Shown here: positions 27,795 to 35,422 of the stretch, piece by piece
How positions within the stretch are numbered: the first letter of the stretch is position 1
How the letters are laid out: the number at the start of each line of letters is the position of its first letter
From: Bradyrhizobium sp. 21
GTDB taxonomy: Bacteria; Pseudomonadota; Alphaproteobacteria; Rhizobiales; Xanthobacteraceae
Length of the DNA stretch: 64,000 nt
Direction of reading: 5' to 3'
Assembly (NCBI RefSeq): GCF_023073335.1
Contig: NZ_JADPJG010000032.1
Location: forward strand, 434,001-498,000
Position numbers and translations under genes: made by a program
The notes under the pieces: model-generated
Databases searched by the model: none
What the model saw: the letters and a program-made list of their open reading frames with translations, nothing else
What the model was told of the DNA's origin: nothing

Positions 27795-28942
27795 CACACA
27801 GGCGCGATGACCGAGCTGAGCGGTACGTCCAGTAAGTAGACGAACCCGGATGGCTCATACGCGAGATGAACCTGGCCGCTCAATTGCTGTCCAAGCGACT
27901 CCATCATCCGGGTCCCGAAACTTCGTCTTGTCGGCACCTCAACCAGCGGACCGCCGCTTTCGGTCCAGGTCAGCCGAAGGCGCTGCTTCATCTCGTCAAC
28001 CGTCCAGGCAACCTCTACGCGGCCTGCCGGGTTGGAAAGAGCGCCGAATTTCGTGGTGTTGGTGCACAGTTCATTGAAGGTCATCGCAAGCGCAATGACG
28101 GCACCGGAGGTAATTCGGATGTCGGGCCCGTTGAAATGAAACCGCCTGCCGCCGCTGCTGTCATAGGGATCGGTTGCCCCGCTCAGGGTGTGCGTGAGAC
28201 TGGCATTCGCCCAGCTGACCTGCATGAGCAGATCGTGGGCGCGTCCCAACGCGATCAATCGGCCCTCCATGGCCTTTTGTCCGTGCTCGACACTCTTTGC
28301 TGCCCGGAAACTCTGCGACGCAATTGCGCTCACCGTGGCAAGGGTGTTCTTGACCCGATGATGCAGTTCGCCAAGGATAAGCTTCTGAAGCTTGTCGGCT
28401 GCCTCGCGCTCCTTGGCGTCGATGCCGGCTTGGGCAAGCAAGGTGCTGGCGTCTATTCCAGCTTGTTCAAGCAAGAGCCGGAGGTTGTCATTTTCTGCCG
28501 TTAAGATGGCCTCATGCGCATTCGCAGCCGCCATTGCCGTGTTTGGGACAATCTTTAATGCCCCCAGACCGATCATCGCCTGGAGTTGGGCGGCCATTTC
28601 CTCCATTCCCAGCGGCTTGCCAAAGAAACGGCTGTCCGCTGGCCTTTCCGCTTCCGATGGGTTCACCTGGCCGGAAACCAGAATGATCTTGATGGCCGGC
28701 CAGCGGTCGTGGACTGCATGGGCGAGTTTCAGGCCGTCCATGCTGCCCGGCATCTGAATATCGGTGAACAACAACGAGATATCCGAGCGCGTCTCGAGAA
28801 TGGAAATGGCCTCGTCGGCATTGACGGCTTCGACAGCGGCGAATCCTGCATCCTCGACGATGTCCACCGCGCGCATGCGCAGAACCATTTCGTCTTCGAC
28901 GACGAGAACGTTGGCTGGAGGACCGGTTAATTCTGATGACAT
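27794..28942 (-). CDS. Receiver-HWE histidine kinase
   Basis: A 382-residue protein with the receiver first and the kinase second. The receiver (residues 11-125) has VVEDE and phosphoacceptor Asp61 in LLFTDIQMPG. A linker contains a short tandem repeat, LLEQAGIDAS and LLAQAGIDAK (about 157-177). The HWE kinase domain starts about residue 183, with the phosphoacceptor His in LHHRVKNTLATVSAIA, and the Asn-box region reads FNELCTNTTKFGAL. The ATG at 28942 follows GGGAGC. In alphaproteobacteria such kinases often feed the PhyR-EcfG general stress response; no phyR or ecfG gene is present here. Confidence 0.9.
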   Translation of the reverse strand: MSSELTGPPANVLVVEDEMVLRMRAVDIVEDAGFAAVEAVNADEAISILETRSDISLLFTDIQMPGSMDGLKLAHAVHDRWPAIKIILVSGQVNPSEAERPADSRFFGKPLGMEEMAAQLQAMIGLGALKIVPNTAMAAANAHEAILTAENDNLRLLLEQAGIDASTLLAQAGIDAKEREAADKLQKLILGELHHRVKNTLATVSAIASQSFRAAKSVEHGQKAMEGRLIALGRAHDLLMQVSWANASLTHTLSGATDPYDSSGGRRFHFNGPDIRITSGAVIALAMTFNELCTNTTKFGALSNPAGRVEVAWTVDEMKQRLRLTWTESGGPLVEVPTRRSFGTRMMESLGQQLSGQVHLAYEPSGFVYLLDVPLSSVIAPV

Positions 28943-29061
28943 AGCGAGCTCCCGGCACGGAGCCAAAAATGATCGCCCGCGCCAATTGCTCAGTGGCGTC
29001 GGGCTAGCCCCGCGCCTATCGCAGACGCACAGCAGCTTTGGACGTTACGCGAAGCGCCTGA

Positions 29062-29310
29062 TCAGCGCTGCGATATCTGGCGAGCTTCACGCACTGGCAT
29101 CCCTGACCGGACATCGTGCAGGCAGGACGCCTCAAGGCGCGGCCAAATCTGGCTTGAGCAGCTTCCGGCGATGAGGCGAATGGGAAGCCGGTCCGCCTTC
29201 GCCATGGCAGCCGCTTCGTCCGCATTCGCTTGAGGCGCAAAACCGGGTATCGCAATCACCGCTGCGCCCAGCAGCGCCAATATCGCCAAGGCCATGAGAG
29301 ATTTGATCAT
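29062..29310 (-). CDS. Small secreted protein of unknown function
   Basis: An 82-residue protein with a clear Sec signal peptide (MIKSLMALAILALLGAAV, cleavage near QANADE). The mature part is short and contains GSCSSQIWPRLEASCL, that is, two Cys ten residues apart around a Trp-Pro. They could form a disulphide in the periplasm. The ATG at 29310 is placed by the signal peptide. A stress-type promoter candidate lies upstream. I recall similar small rhizobial proteins, but none with a known function. Confidence 0.7.
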   Translation of the reverse strand: MIKSLMALAILALLGAAVIAIPGFAPQANADEAAAMAKADRLPIRLIAGSCSSQIWPRLEASCLHDVRSGMPVREARQISQR

Positions 29311-29640
29311 TTGAGGTTGTTTACTTTGGCTGGTCGCCGGTCCCGCTGCGCTTGGGGACACTTCACAACAACCAGAATGATAAATTGTTCCCGCCTGACA
29401 ACTTATATTCGAGTGGCCATCGCTGCCGTGCGACGCCGCCTGCGGTCAAAGACCGAAGTCGCTGTCGGAGACGGAGACTGCGGCGTACCGAACGCCCCGC
29501 CTTGGCGGGGGCGTCACAATGTTCCGAGTGACCGATGGCACGGCCAAAGATGCAGAATTCACCTGCTTGATTGTGATCGGCTTCCGCCCAGATTTTGTGT
29601 AAGCTTCCCGCACCGCACAACCACGTTTCGAAAGGCCCCG
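29311..29640. other. Divergent intergenic region with a promoter candidate
   Basis: About 330 bases between the small secreted protein and malonyl-CoA decarboxylase. Apart from the candidate promoter at 29367-29391 I see no gene, repeat or RNA. Confidence 0.5.
29367..29391 (-). promoter_or_regulatory. Candidate EcfG-type promoter of the small secreted protein gene
   Basis: On the minus strand GGAAC is followed after 16 bases by TGTT, close to the alphaproteobacterial stress-sigma pattern GGAAC-N16/17-cGTT. It is about 57 bases upstream of the start at 29310. One of the four downstream-box bases deviates. Confidence 0.4.
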
Positions 29641-30993
29641 ATGGCCAATGCCTTCTTCTCAGACCTGCTCACCACCATCTCCGAGCGCGGCCGCACGCTG
29701 CTTCGCCGCGGGGATTCTGCCGACACCAAGCAGGATGCCGACGGACTGATCGATCTCTGCGGTGCGCTGCTGTCGGGCCGGGGCGAAGCTTCGGGCACCG
29801 CCATGGCGCGTGAGGTGCTCGACATCTACCAGGAGCTGGATGAGGCGGGACGCCGCACCTTCTTCGAAGCACTGGTGCGCGATTTCGGCCCGGATCGGGA
29901 ACGCCTGTCCAAGGCGATCGAAAAATGGCGCGCCAAGCCCAGCGACGAGGACGCGAGCTCCCTGCACTTCGCCTCGGAGCCGCGCCGGCAGGAGCTGATC
30001 CGCCGCCTCAACCGCGCACCGGGCGGCACCGGCGATCTCGTCAGCATGCGTGCCGATCTGCTCGGCATGATGAACGGCCACACCGATCTCGGCGCGCTCG
30101 ACCGCGACGTCTCTCATCTGCTCTCTTCGTGGTTCAACAGGGGATTTCTCGTGCTGCGCAGCATCGACTGGTCGACCCCGGCCAACATCCTCGAAAAGAT
30201 CATTCGTTACGAGGCCGTCCACGAGATCAGGGACTGGGATGATCTGCGCCGCCGCATCGACCCGGTCGACCGCCGCTGCTACGCCTTCTTCCATCCCGCG
30301 ATGGTCGACGAGCCCTTGATCTTCGTCGAGGTGGCGCTGACCGAGACGATCCCCGGTGCGATTCAACCCCTGCTCGCGGTGGACCGCCAGCATCTGCCGA
30401 TCGAGCGGGCCCGCACCGCCGTGTTCTACTCGATCTCCAACACCCAGCGCGGCCTTGGCGGCATTTCCTTCGGCAGCTTCCTGATCAAGCAGGTGGTGGA
30501 GGAGCTGCGCCGCGAAACGCCGAAGCTCGACACCTTCGTGACGCTGTCGCCGGTGCCCGGCTTCATGCCATGGGTGAAGCAGGACAAGGATGTGCCGCTG
30601 TCGGACGAGGACCGCGAGATCCTGAAGCGCCTCGACGATCCCAAATGGTTCGAGAACCCCGAGACCACGACGCTGCTCCGCGGCGTGATCGAGCCGCTCG
30701 CAGCGTACTATTTCCTCAAGGCCCGCACGCCGAAGGGCAAGCTGATCGACTCGGTCGCCCGCTTCCATCTCGGCAACGGCGCCCGCCTCGAGCGCATCAA
30801 CTGGCTCGGCGACCTCTCGCCGAAGGGCCTGCGGGAGTCCGCCGGCGTCATGGTCAACTACCTCTACCGCCTCGACGACATCGAGAAGAACCACGAGGCC
30901 TACGCCAATGACGGCGAGGTCGTGGCCTCGAGCGCGGTGAAGAAGCTGATCAAGGGTGAAGGGCGAAGGCTGCTGGATATGCGGCTGTCGTAG
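29641..30993 (+). CDS. Malonyl-CoA decarboxylase
   Basis: Converts malonyl-CoA to acetyl-CoA and CO2. It is 450 residues, the usual length of the bacterial enzyme. An N-terminal helical domain (about 1-140) precedes a GNAT-like catalytic domain. The catalytic Ser lies in the AVFYSISNTQRGLGGISFGS stretch and the catalytic His region in the VARFHLGNGA segment. No malonyl-CoA synthetase or malonate transporter gene is adjacent, so it is not in the classical mat operon. The ATG at 29641 begins the normal N-terminus. Confidence 0.93.
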   Translation: MANAFFSDLLTTISERGRTLLRRGDSADTKQDADGLIDLCGALLSGRGEASGTAMAREVLDIYQELDEAGRRTFFEALVRDFGPDRERLSKAIEKWRAKPSDEDASSLHFASEPRRQELIRRLNRAPGGTGDLVSMRADLLGMMNGHTDLGALDRDVSHLLSSWFNRGFLVLRSIDWSTPANILEKIIRYEAVHEIRDWDDLRRRIDPVDRRCYAFFHPAMVDEPLIFVEVALTETIPGAIQPLLAVDRQHLPIERARTAVFYSISNTQRGLGGISFGSFLIKQVVEELRRETPKLDTFVTLSPVPGFMPWVKQDKDVPLSDEDREILKRLDDPKWFENPETTTLLRGVIEPLAAYYFLKARTPKGKLIDSVARFHLGNGARLERINWLGDLSPKGLRESAGVMVNYLYRLDDIEKNHEAYANDGEVVASSAVKKLIKGEGRRLLDMRLS

Positions 30994-31018
30994 GGGATTT
31001 CGTAGCCACAACATGGCT

Positions 31019-31130
31019 GTCATCGTCCGCGAAAGCGGGCGATCCAGTATCCAGAGGCCAGCGTTGAAGAGCTCGCCCTCGCCACATCCGGTGCGGCGTA
31101 CTGGATGCCCCGGTCAAGCCGGGGCATGAC
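31019..31130. repeat. Palindromic intergenic repeat, family B
   Basis: The left half contains GCGGGCGATCCAGTATCCAG and the right half TACTGGATGCCCCGGTCAAG and GCCGGGGCATGAC. The arms ATCCAGTA and TACTGGAT are exact inverted repeats, and CCCCGGTC pairs with GCCGGGGC locally. It fills most of the 185-base gap after malonyl-CoA decarboxylase. Confidence 0.65.
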
Positions 31131-31178
31131 CGCGGAGGGTCGGCGCAGACATCGCGCCCCAACGCCGCAAGCGAAGCC

Positions 31179-32348
31179 TTACTCCGCCAGCGCCTTCATC
31201 TCCTTGTAGAGATCCGACTTGCCTTCAAATCCGATGCCCGGCAGGTCCGGCATGGTGATGTGGCCGTTCTCGACGCGCACGCCGTCCGGGAAGCCGCCGT
31301 AGGGCTGGAATAAATCAGGGTAGCTCTCGTTGCCCCCTAAGCCCAAGCCTGCCGCGATGTTGAGCGACATCTGGTGGCCGCCGTGGGGGATGCAGCGGCT
31401 TGGCGACCAGCCGTGGGTCTTCAGGACTTCCAGCGTACGCTGGTATTCGCACAGCCCGTAGGACAGCGCGCAGTCGAATTGCAGCCAGTCGCGATCAGGC
31501 CGCATGCCGCCATAGCGAATGAGATTACGCGCGTCCTGGTGGCTGAACAGGTTTTCGCCTGTCGCCATCGGCCCCGGATAGAATTCGGCGAGCGCTGCCT
31601 GCAGCGAATAGTCGAGGGGATCGCCGACCTCCTCGTACCAGAACAAGGGATAGTCGCGCAGCATCTTGGCGTAGGCGATGCCGGTTTCGAGATCGAAGCG
31701 GCCGTTCGCGTCGACGGCGAGCTGCGCGTCCTTGCCGATCTCCTTGAGCACCGCCTCGATGCGGGTGCGATCCTCGTCGATGCCGGCGCCGCCGATCTTC
31801 ATCTTCACGACGTTGTAGCCGCGGTCGAGATAGCCGCGCATCTCGCCGCGCAGCATCGAGAGATCCTTGCCGGGATAATAATAGCCGCCGGCGGCGTAAA
31901 CGAACACGCGCGGATTGGCTTTGACGCCATGCCGCTCGGCCAGCAGGCGAAACAGCGGCTTTCCCGCGATCTTCGCCACCGCATCCCACACCGCCATGTC
32001 GATGGTGCCGACCGCGACCGAGCGCTCGCCGTGGCCGCCCGGCTTCTCGTTGGTCATCATCGCGCCCCAGACCTTGTCGGGGTCGAGATTGTCGCCGGCC
32101 GCGTTCAGCAGCGACTTAGGATCGGCCTCCAGGATGCGCGAGGCAAAGCGCTCGCGGATCAGGCCGCCCTGTCCGTAGCGGCCGTTGGAGTTGAAGCCGT
32201 AGCCGACGACGCGCCTGCCGTCGCGGACGACGTCGGTGACGACGGCAACCAGGCTCGTCGTCATTCTGGTGAAATCGATATAGGCGTTGCGGATCGGCGA
32301 AGAGATCGGTTTGGTTATCTCGCGGACGTCGACGATGCGGACGGACAT
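31179..32348 (-). CDS. tarD: D-tartrate dehydratase (enolase superfamily)
   Basis: Dehydrates D-tartrate to oxaloacetate, 389 residues. With the ATG at 32348, the catalytic Lys184 (VKMKIGG) and His322 (CIPHGGHQ) fall exactly at the numbers I recall for the Bradyrhizobium japonicum enzyme, and metal ligands fall at Asp213 (AVDANGRF), Glu239 (WYEE) and Glu265 (MATGENLF). The N-terminal capping domain and C-terminal barrel are complete. It stands alone: no tartrate transporter or regulator is adjacent. A 90-residue upstream extension of the frame would run into a repeat and is rejected. Confidence 0.93.
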   Translation of the reverse strand: MSVRIVDVREITKPISSPIRNAYIDFTRMTTSLVAVVTDVVRDGRRVVGYGFNSNGRYGQGGLIRERFASRILEADPKSLLNAAGDNLDPDKVWGAMMTNEKPGGHGERSVAVGTIDMAVWDAVAKIAGKPLFRLLAERHGVKANPRVFVYAAGGYYYPGKDLSMLRGEMRGYLDRGYNVVKMKIGGAGIDEDRTRIEAVLKEIGKDAQLAVDANGRFDLETGIAYAKMLRDYPLFWYEEVGDPLDYSLQAALAEFYPGPMATGENLFSHQDARNLIRYGGMRPDRDWLQFDCALSYGLCEYQRTLEVLKTHGWSPSRCIPHGGHQMSLNIAAGLGLGGNESYPDLFQPYGGFPDGVRVENGHITMPDLPGIGFEGKSDLYKEMKALAE

Positions 32349-32388
32349 GGGGGACCTTTTGCTTTCGTCATTGCGAGCGATGGGCAGA

Positions 32389-32485
32389 CCCTCACCCTGA
32401 GGAGCCTGCGAAACAGGCGTCTCGAAGGGCGAGGCCACTGGCCGGGCCCTTCGAGACGCGCGTTCCGCGCTCCTCAGGATGAGGG
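32389..32485. repeat. Palindromic intergenic repeat, family C, copy 1
   Basis: The arms CCTCACCCTGAGGAGC and GCTCCTCAGGATGAGGG bracket an inner pair, GCGTCTCGAAGG and CCTTCGAGACGC, giving a long hairpin. It lies between tarD and the DUF3297 gene. A second copy is at 39671-39785. Confidence 0.75.
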
Positions 32486-32506
32486 ACTAACCGTTGAGCT
32501 CGCTCC

Positions 32507-32764
32507 TCACTTCTTGTCCCTGAAATACGGTTCCACCGGACCGTGCACCTTGATGGTCAGCGGGTTGCCGTGGCGGTCCTTGGCGTTGCCTGCGGTGACG
32601 CGGACCCAGCCTTCGCTGATGCAGTACTCCTCGACATTGGTCTTCTCGACGCCCTTGAAGCGGATGCCGACGTCGCGCGCCAGGATGTCCGCGTTGTAAT
32701 AGGGGCTGTTCTGATCGACCGAGAGGCGGTCGGGAAATTCGTCGCTCATGATTGTCTCGCTCAT
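32507..32764 (-). CDS. DUF3297 family small protein
   Basis: An 85-residue soluble protein, the normal size for this family. Recognisable segments are LSVDQNSPYYNADILARDVG, IRFKGVEKTNVEEYC and EGWVRVTAGNAKDRHG. The start ATG at 32764 overlaps the TGA of the glutathione peroxidase gene (ATGA), so the two are translationally coupled; an in-frame ATG at 32749 is possible. The family has no established function. Coupling to a peroxidase suggests an oxidative-stress context. Confidence 0.85.
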   Translation of the reverse strand: MSETIMSDEFPDRLSVDQNSPYYNADILARDVGIRFKGVEKTNVEEYCISEGWVRVTAGNAKDRHGNPLTIKVHGPVEPYFRDKK

Positions 32765-33237
32765 AACAGGGTCTCGATTTGGGTCCGCAATCCTTCGGGC
32801 CGGGCGGTCGGCGCATAGCGCGCGATCACCTTGCCCGCACGGTCCACCAGGAATTTGGTGAAATTCCATTTGATGGAGGCGCCTAACAGTCCGGATTGCT
32901 GGCGTTTCAGGTACTCATACAGAGGGTGCGCATGGCTGCCGTTGACGTCGATCTTCTCGAACAGGGGAAAGGTGACGTCGTAATGGGTCGAGCAGAATGC
33001 CTGGATCTCGCTTGCCGGTCCCGGCTCCTGCGCGCCGAACTGGTTGCAGGGAAAGCCGAGCACCGAGAAGCCGCGCGGGGACAGGTCCCGATGCAGATCC
33101 TCCAGGCCACGATATTGCGGCGTGAAGCCGCATTTGCTCGCAGTGTTGACGATCAGCAGCACCTGCCCTTCGAAGCGGCGCATGGCGACCGCCTCGCCGA
33201 GAAGCGAATTGGCCTTGAAATCGTAGATCCCGGACAT
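32761..33237 (-). CDS. Glutathione peroxidase family protein (Cys type)
   Basis: Thiol peroxidase of 158 residues that reduces hydrogen or lipid peroxides. The catalytic Cys36 is in NTASKCGFTPQY; the partner Gln is in GFPCNQFGAQEPG and the Trp/Asn in KWNFTKFLVD. All four active-site residues are thus present. A second Cys (FPCNQF) and one in IQAFCSTH may serve resolution with thioredoxin, as in many bacterial members. It starts 2 bases after the amidase stop and is coupled to the DUF3297 gene. Confidence 0.93.
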   Translation of the reverse strand: MSGIYDFKANSLLGEAVAMRRFEGQVLLIVNTASKCGFTPQYRGLEDLHRDLSPRGFSVLGFPCNQFGAQEPGPASEIQAFCSTHYDVTFPLFEKIDVNGSHAHPLYEYLKRQQSGLLGASIKWNFTKFLVDRAGKVIARYAPTARPEGLRTQIETLL

Positions 33238-33239
33238 CC

Positions 33240-34640
33240 CTAACCCACGGGATCGATCGGCGACGGCGGCACGCCGCCCGCCTCGATCGCCTCGCCCGCC
33301 AGGAGACAAAGATCCTCGCGATAGCGGCCGGACACGATGTGCACGCCGACCGGCGCCTTGCCGACGAGGCCGGTGGAGACCACCAGGCCCGGCAATCCCA
33401 TGAAGGGCGTGGCGATCTGCGGCAGCTGCGCCTCCCAGACGCGCTTGAAGGACGAGTCGTCCTTGCGGTCGAGATGATCCGGAAACGGCAATTCGCCGGA
33501 GACGGGCGTCAACACCACCGCATATTGCTCGAAGAACAGCATCCATTCGCGGGTCAGCGTAGCGCGGCGGGTCAGCGCCTTGGCGTAATTGGCCTGGTCC
33601 ATTGGCGTGACCCTGGCGCGGTTGCCGCGCAGGCACGCCAGCGCGCCGGGATCGCCCTCACGCTCGGCCATTTCGAGCTGCGCCTCGTAGCCGTCGCCGA
33701 GCCAAAGCTTGATCTGCCATTCGACGGCTTCACGCATCGGCGGGGTGTTCTCGATCGCCTCGACGGTCCAGCCGGCGCGCTCCAGCCGCTTGCCGGCATC
33801 GGTCACCGCTGCCTTCACCTCCGGCGTGGTGGCAAGGCCGTCCGGATTGAGGCAGAGCGCGGCGCGCTTGGGCCTGGCCGGGCCTTCCAGCGGCGCCGGC
33901 ACAAACCAGGGGTCGCGGATGTCGGGTGCCGACATCGCGGCGAGCGAAATCCTGAGATCATTGACGGTGCGCGCCAGCGGTCCCGACACCGCCATGATCT
34001 GCGGCCCGATCGGGCGCTCCGGCAGCGCCGCGTTGAAGGCGGGGACGCGGCCGAGGGTCGGGCGCAGGCCGTGCACGCCGCAGGCATAGGCGGGATAGCG
34101 GATCGAGCCGGCAATGTCGGTGCCATGGGCGATGTGGCCGATACCGGCCGCCACCGCCGAGCCGGCGCCGCCGGACGAGCCGCCCGGCGTCAGCGAGGCA
34201 TCGCGGGGGTTTTTGGTGTCGCCATGGACCAGATTGGTGGTGAACCAGCGATAGGAGAAGGCCGGGCAATTGGTGCGTCCAAGGAGTATGGCGCCGGCTT
34301 TGCGGAAATTGGCGACCACCGGATTGTCTTCCCGGGCGATCAAATCGCGCTGGAGCTTGAGGCCGTTGGTGGTGGCAAAGCCTGCCTGGTCGACATTGGC
34401 CTTGATGGTGACGGGCACGCCGGCCAGCACGCCGGGGTCCTCCCCCCGCGCAATGGCGGCATCGACGGCATCAGCCTGCTTGAGCACGTCCTCCGGCCGA
34501 TGGTCGATCACCGCATTGAGCTTGGGATTGACGGCATCGAGCCGGGCGAGGCCGGCTTGGGCTGCCTCCCTGGCGGAGACCTTTTTGGCTTTGACGAGGA
34601 TGGCGAGGTCGGCGGCCGACAGGCGCCAGAGGTCTTGCAT
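33240..34640 (-). CDS. Amidase (amidase signature family)
   Basis: A 466-residue amidohydrolase with the Ser-cisSer-Lys triad. The Lys is in VPVTIKANVDQAG; the cis-Ser and nucleophile Ser lie in the Gly/Ser-rich GGSSGGAGSAVAAG and GTDIAGSIRYPA. Substrate specificity cannot be read from sequence. It is the first gene of a tight three-gene unit with glutathione peroxidase and DUF3297. The start at 34640 gives the typical N-terminus (MQDLWRLSAADLAILVKAKK). Confidence 0.92.
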   Translation of the reverse strand: MQDLWRLSAADLAILVKAKKVSAREAAQAGLARLDAVNPKLNAVIDHRPEDVLKQADAVDAAIARGEDPGVLAGVPVTIKANVDQAGFATTNGLKLQRDLIAREDNPVVANFRKAGAILLGRTNCPAFSYRWFTTNLVHGDTKNPRDASLTPGGSSGGAGSAVAAGIGHIAHGTDIAGSIRYPAYACGVHGLRPTLGRVPAFNAALPERPIGPQIMAVSGPLARTVNDLRISLAAMSAPDIRDPWFVPAPLEGPARPKRAALCLNPDGLATTPEVKAAVTDAGKRLERAGWTVEAIENTPPMREAVEWQIKLWLGDGYEAQLEMAEREGDPGALACLRGNRARVTPMDQANYAKALTRRATLTREWMLFFEQYAVVLTPVSGELPFPDHLDRKDDSSFKRVWEAQLPQIATPFMGLPGLVVSTGLVGKAPVGVHIVSGRYREDLCLLAGEAIEAGGVPPSPIDPVG

Positions 34641-34656
34641 GGCTTGCTCCGTGTAA

Positions 34657-34676
34657 CCGGCGTCTTTTAGCGCCGG
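34657..34676. terminator. Short hairpin between the DUF6894-like gene and the amidase gene
   Basis: The six-base arms CCGGCG and CGCCGG enclose an eight-base loop, in the 79-base gap. It may end transcription of the small upstream gene or shape the amidase leader. There is no T tract. Confidence 0.3.
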
Positions 34677-34719
34677 GAACGCAGCAAAGCCATGCGATTT
34701 CGCAGGGGCGAAGAGCGGG

Positions 34720-34977
34720 TCAGTGCCGGGTCGCAGACTTGTCGGGGACGTCCAGCAGCGCCTCGGTGAAGGGGAATTCGAGCACGACCTCGCCTTCGAC
34801 GTCGGTGACCTCGATGACCGCCTCCAGCAGGACCGGTTGGGTGCCTTCCGATTTCAGGACCTCCAGGATCATCTGGCGGGCGACCTCCCAGGCGCGATCC
34901 GGATTGCGCAGGTCCTCGCCTTCGGGATCCACGATCAGTTCGTTGCCGATACGGGTGTTGAAGAAATATTTGGGCAT
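34720..34977 (-). CDS. DUF6894-like small protein
   Basis: An 85-residue acidic soluble protein starting MPKYFFNTRIGNELIVDPEG, a pattern common in rhizobia where a short Tyr-Phe-rich strand is followed by D-x-E-G and a helix (AWEVARQMILEVLKS). No function is known. The ATG at 34977 fits the family start; the longer open frame upstream would overlap the pqqA leader on the other strand and is unlikely. It lies about 80 bases upstream of the amidase gene. Confidence 0.7.
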   Translation of the reverse strand: MPKYFFNTRIGNELIVDPEGEDLRNPDRAWEVARQMILEVLKSEGTQPVLLEAVIEVTDVEGEVVLEFPFTEALLDVPDKSATRH

Positions 34978-35153
34978 CACCGAGATCCAATTGGGCCGCC
35001 TGTACCGGATTGAAAGCTGCACTGCACTCACAACTGCTTTATCAGGACAGGGTTCGCGACCGAATGCGCCTGGCGCAAGACTGCCTGCGCAAAAGCGCTG
35101 TTCCAACCCATATTTCGCGGCGCAACATGACTTTCTCGGGAAGATTTCACTAG

Positions 35154-35206
35154 CGAACTTTTCCGTCCGCATTACCTTAACTGTTGGGCGGACACGTCCG
35201 AGTTCG
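35154..35206 (+). promoter_or_regulatory. Inverted repeat in the pqqA leader
   Basis: The arms CGAACT and AGTTCG, with a partly pairing inner pair (CGTCCG and CGGAC), sit 18 bases upstream of the pqqA start. It may be a regulator site or a leader hairpin. Confidence 0.3.
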
Positions 35207-35223
35207 CGAAATGGAGAGCCAAA

Positions 35224-35304
35224 ATGGCCTGGAAAGCCCCCAAGATCGTCGAAGTGCCCTGTGGCATGGAAATCAACATGTATGTGAGCGCCACCCGCAA
35301 GTAA
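35224..35304 (+). CDS. pqqA: PqqA, precursor peptide of pyrroloquinoline quinone
   Basis: A 26-residue peptide, MAWKAPKIVEVP then CGMEINMYVSATRK. The two residues that become PQQ are Glu16 and Tyr20 in the conserved E-x-x-x-Y spacing. PqqE joins their carbons, and proteolysis then releases the crosslinked pair. GGAG lies 7 bases before the ATG. It is followed by a strong hairpin and then pqqBCDE, the standard order. Too short for ordinary gene callers but unmistakable. Confidence 0.95.
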   Translation: MAWKAPKIVEVPCGMEINMYVSATRK

Positions 35305-35332
35305 GCGGTTGGTGACTTCGCCTTCAGTGCAG

Positions 35333-35393
35333 GTGGGTCTCTCGGTCACGACAGGTTTCCGAACGATGGAAACTGTGTTGGCCTGAGACCCAC
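35333..35393 (+). promoter_or_regulatory. Two-part hairpin between pqqA and pqqB
   Basis: The outer arms GTGGGTCTC and GAGACCCAC are perfect over 9 bp. Inside them, GTTTCC pairs with GGAAAC, extended by ACA and TGT around one bulged base. It lies 28 bases after the pqqA stop and ends 29 bases before pqqB. It could partly end transcription or protect the 3' end of a short pqqA message. Confidence 0.6.
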
Positions 35394-35422
35394 TTCGCAG
35401 CGTTATTTCCAGGAGACGGATC

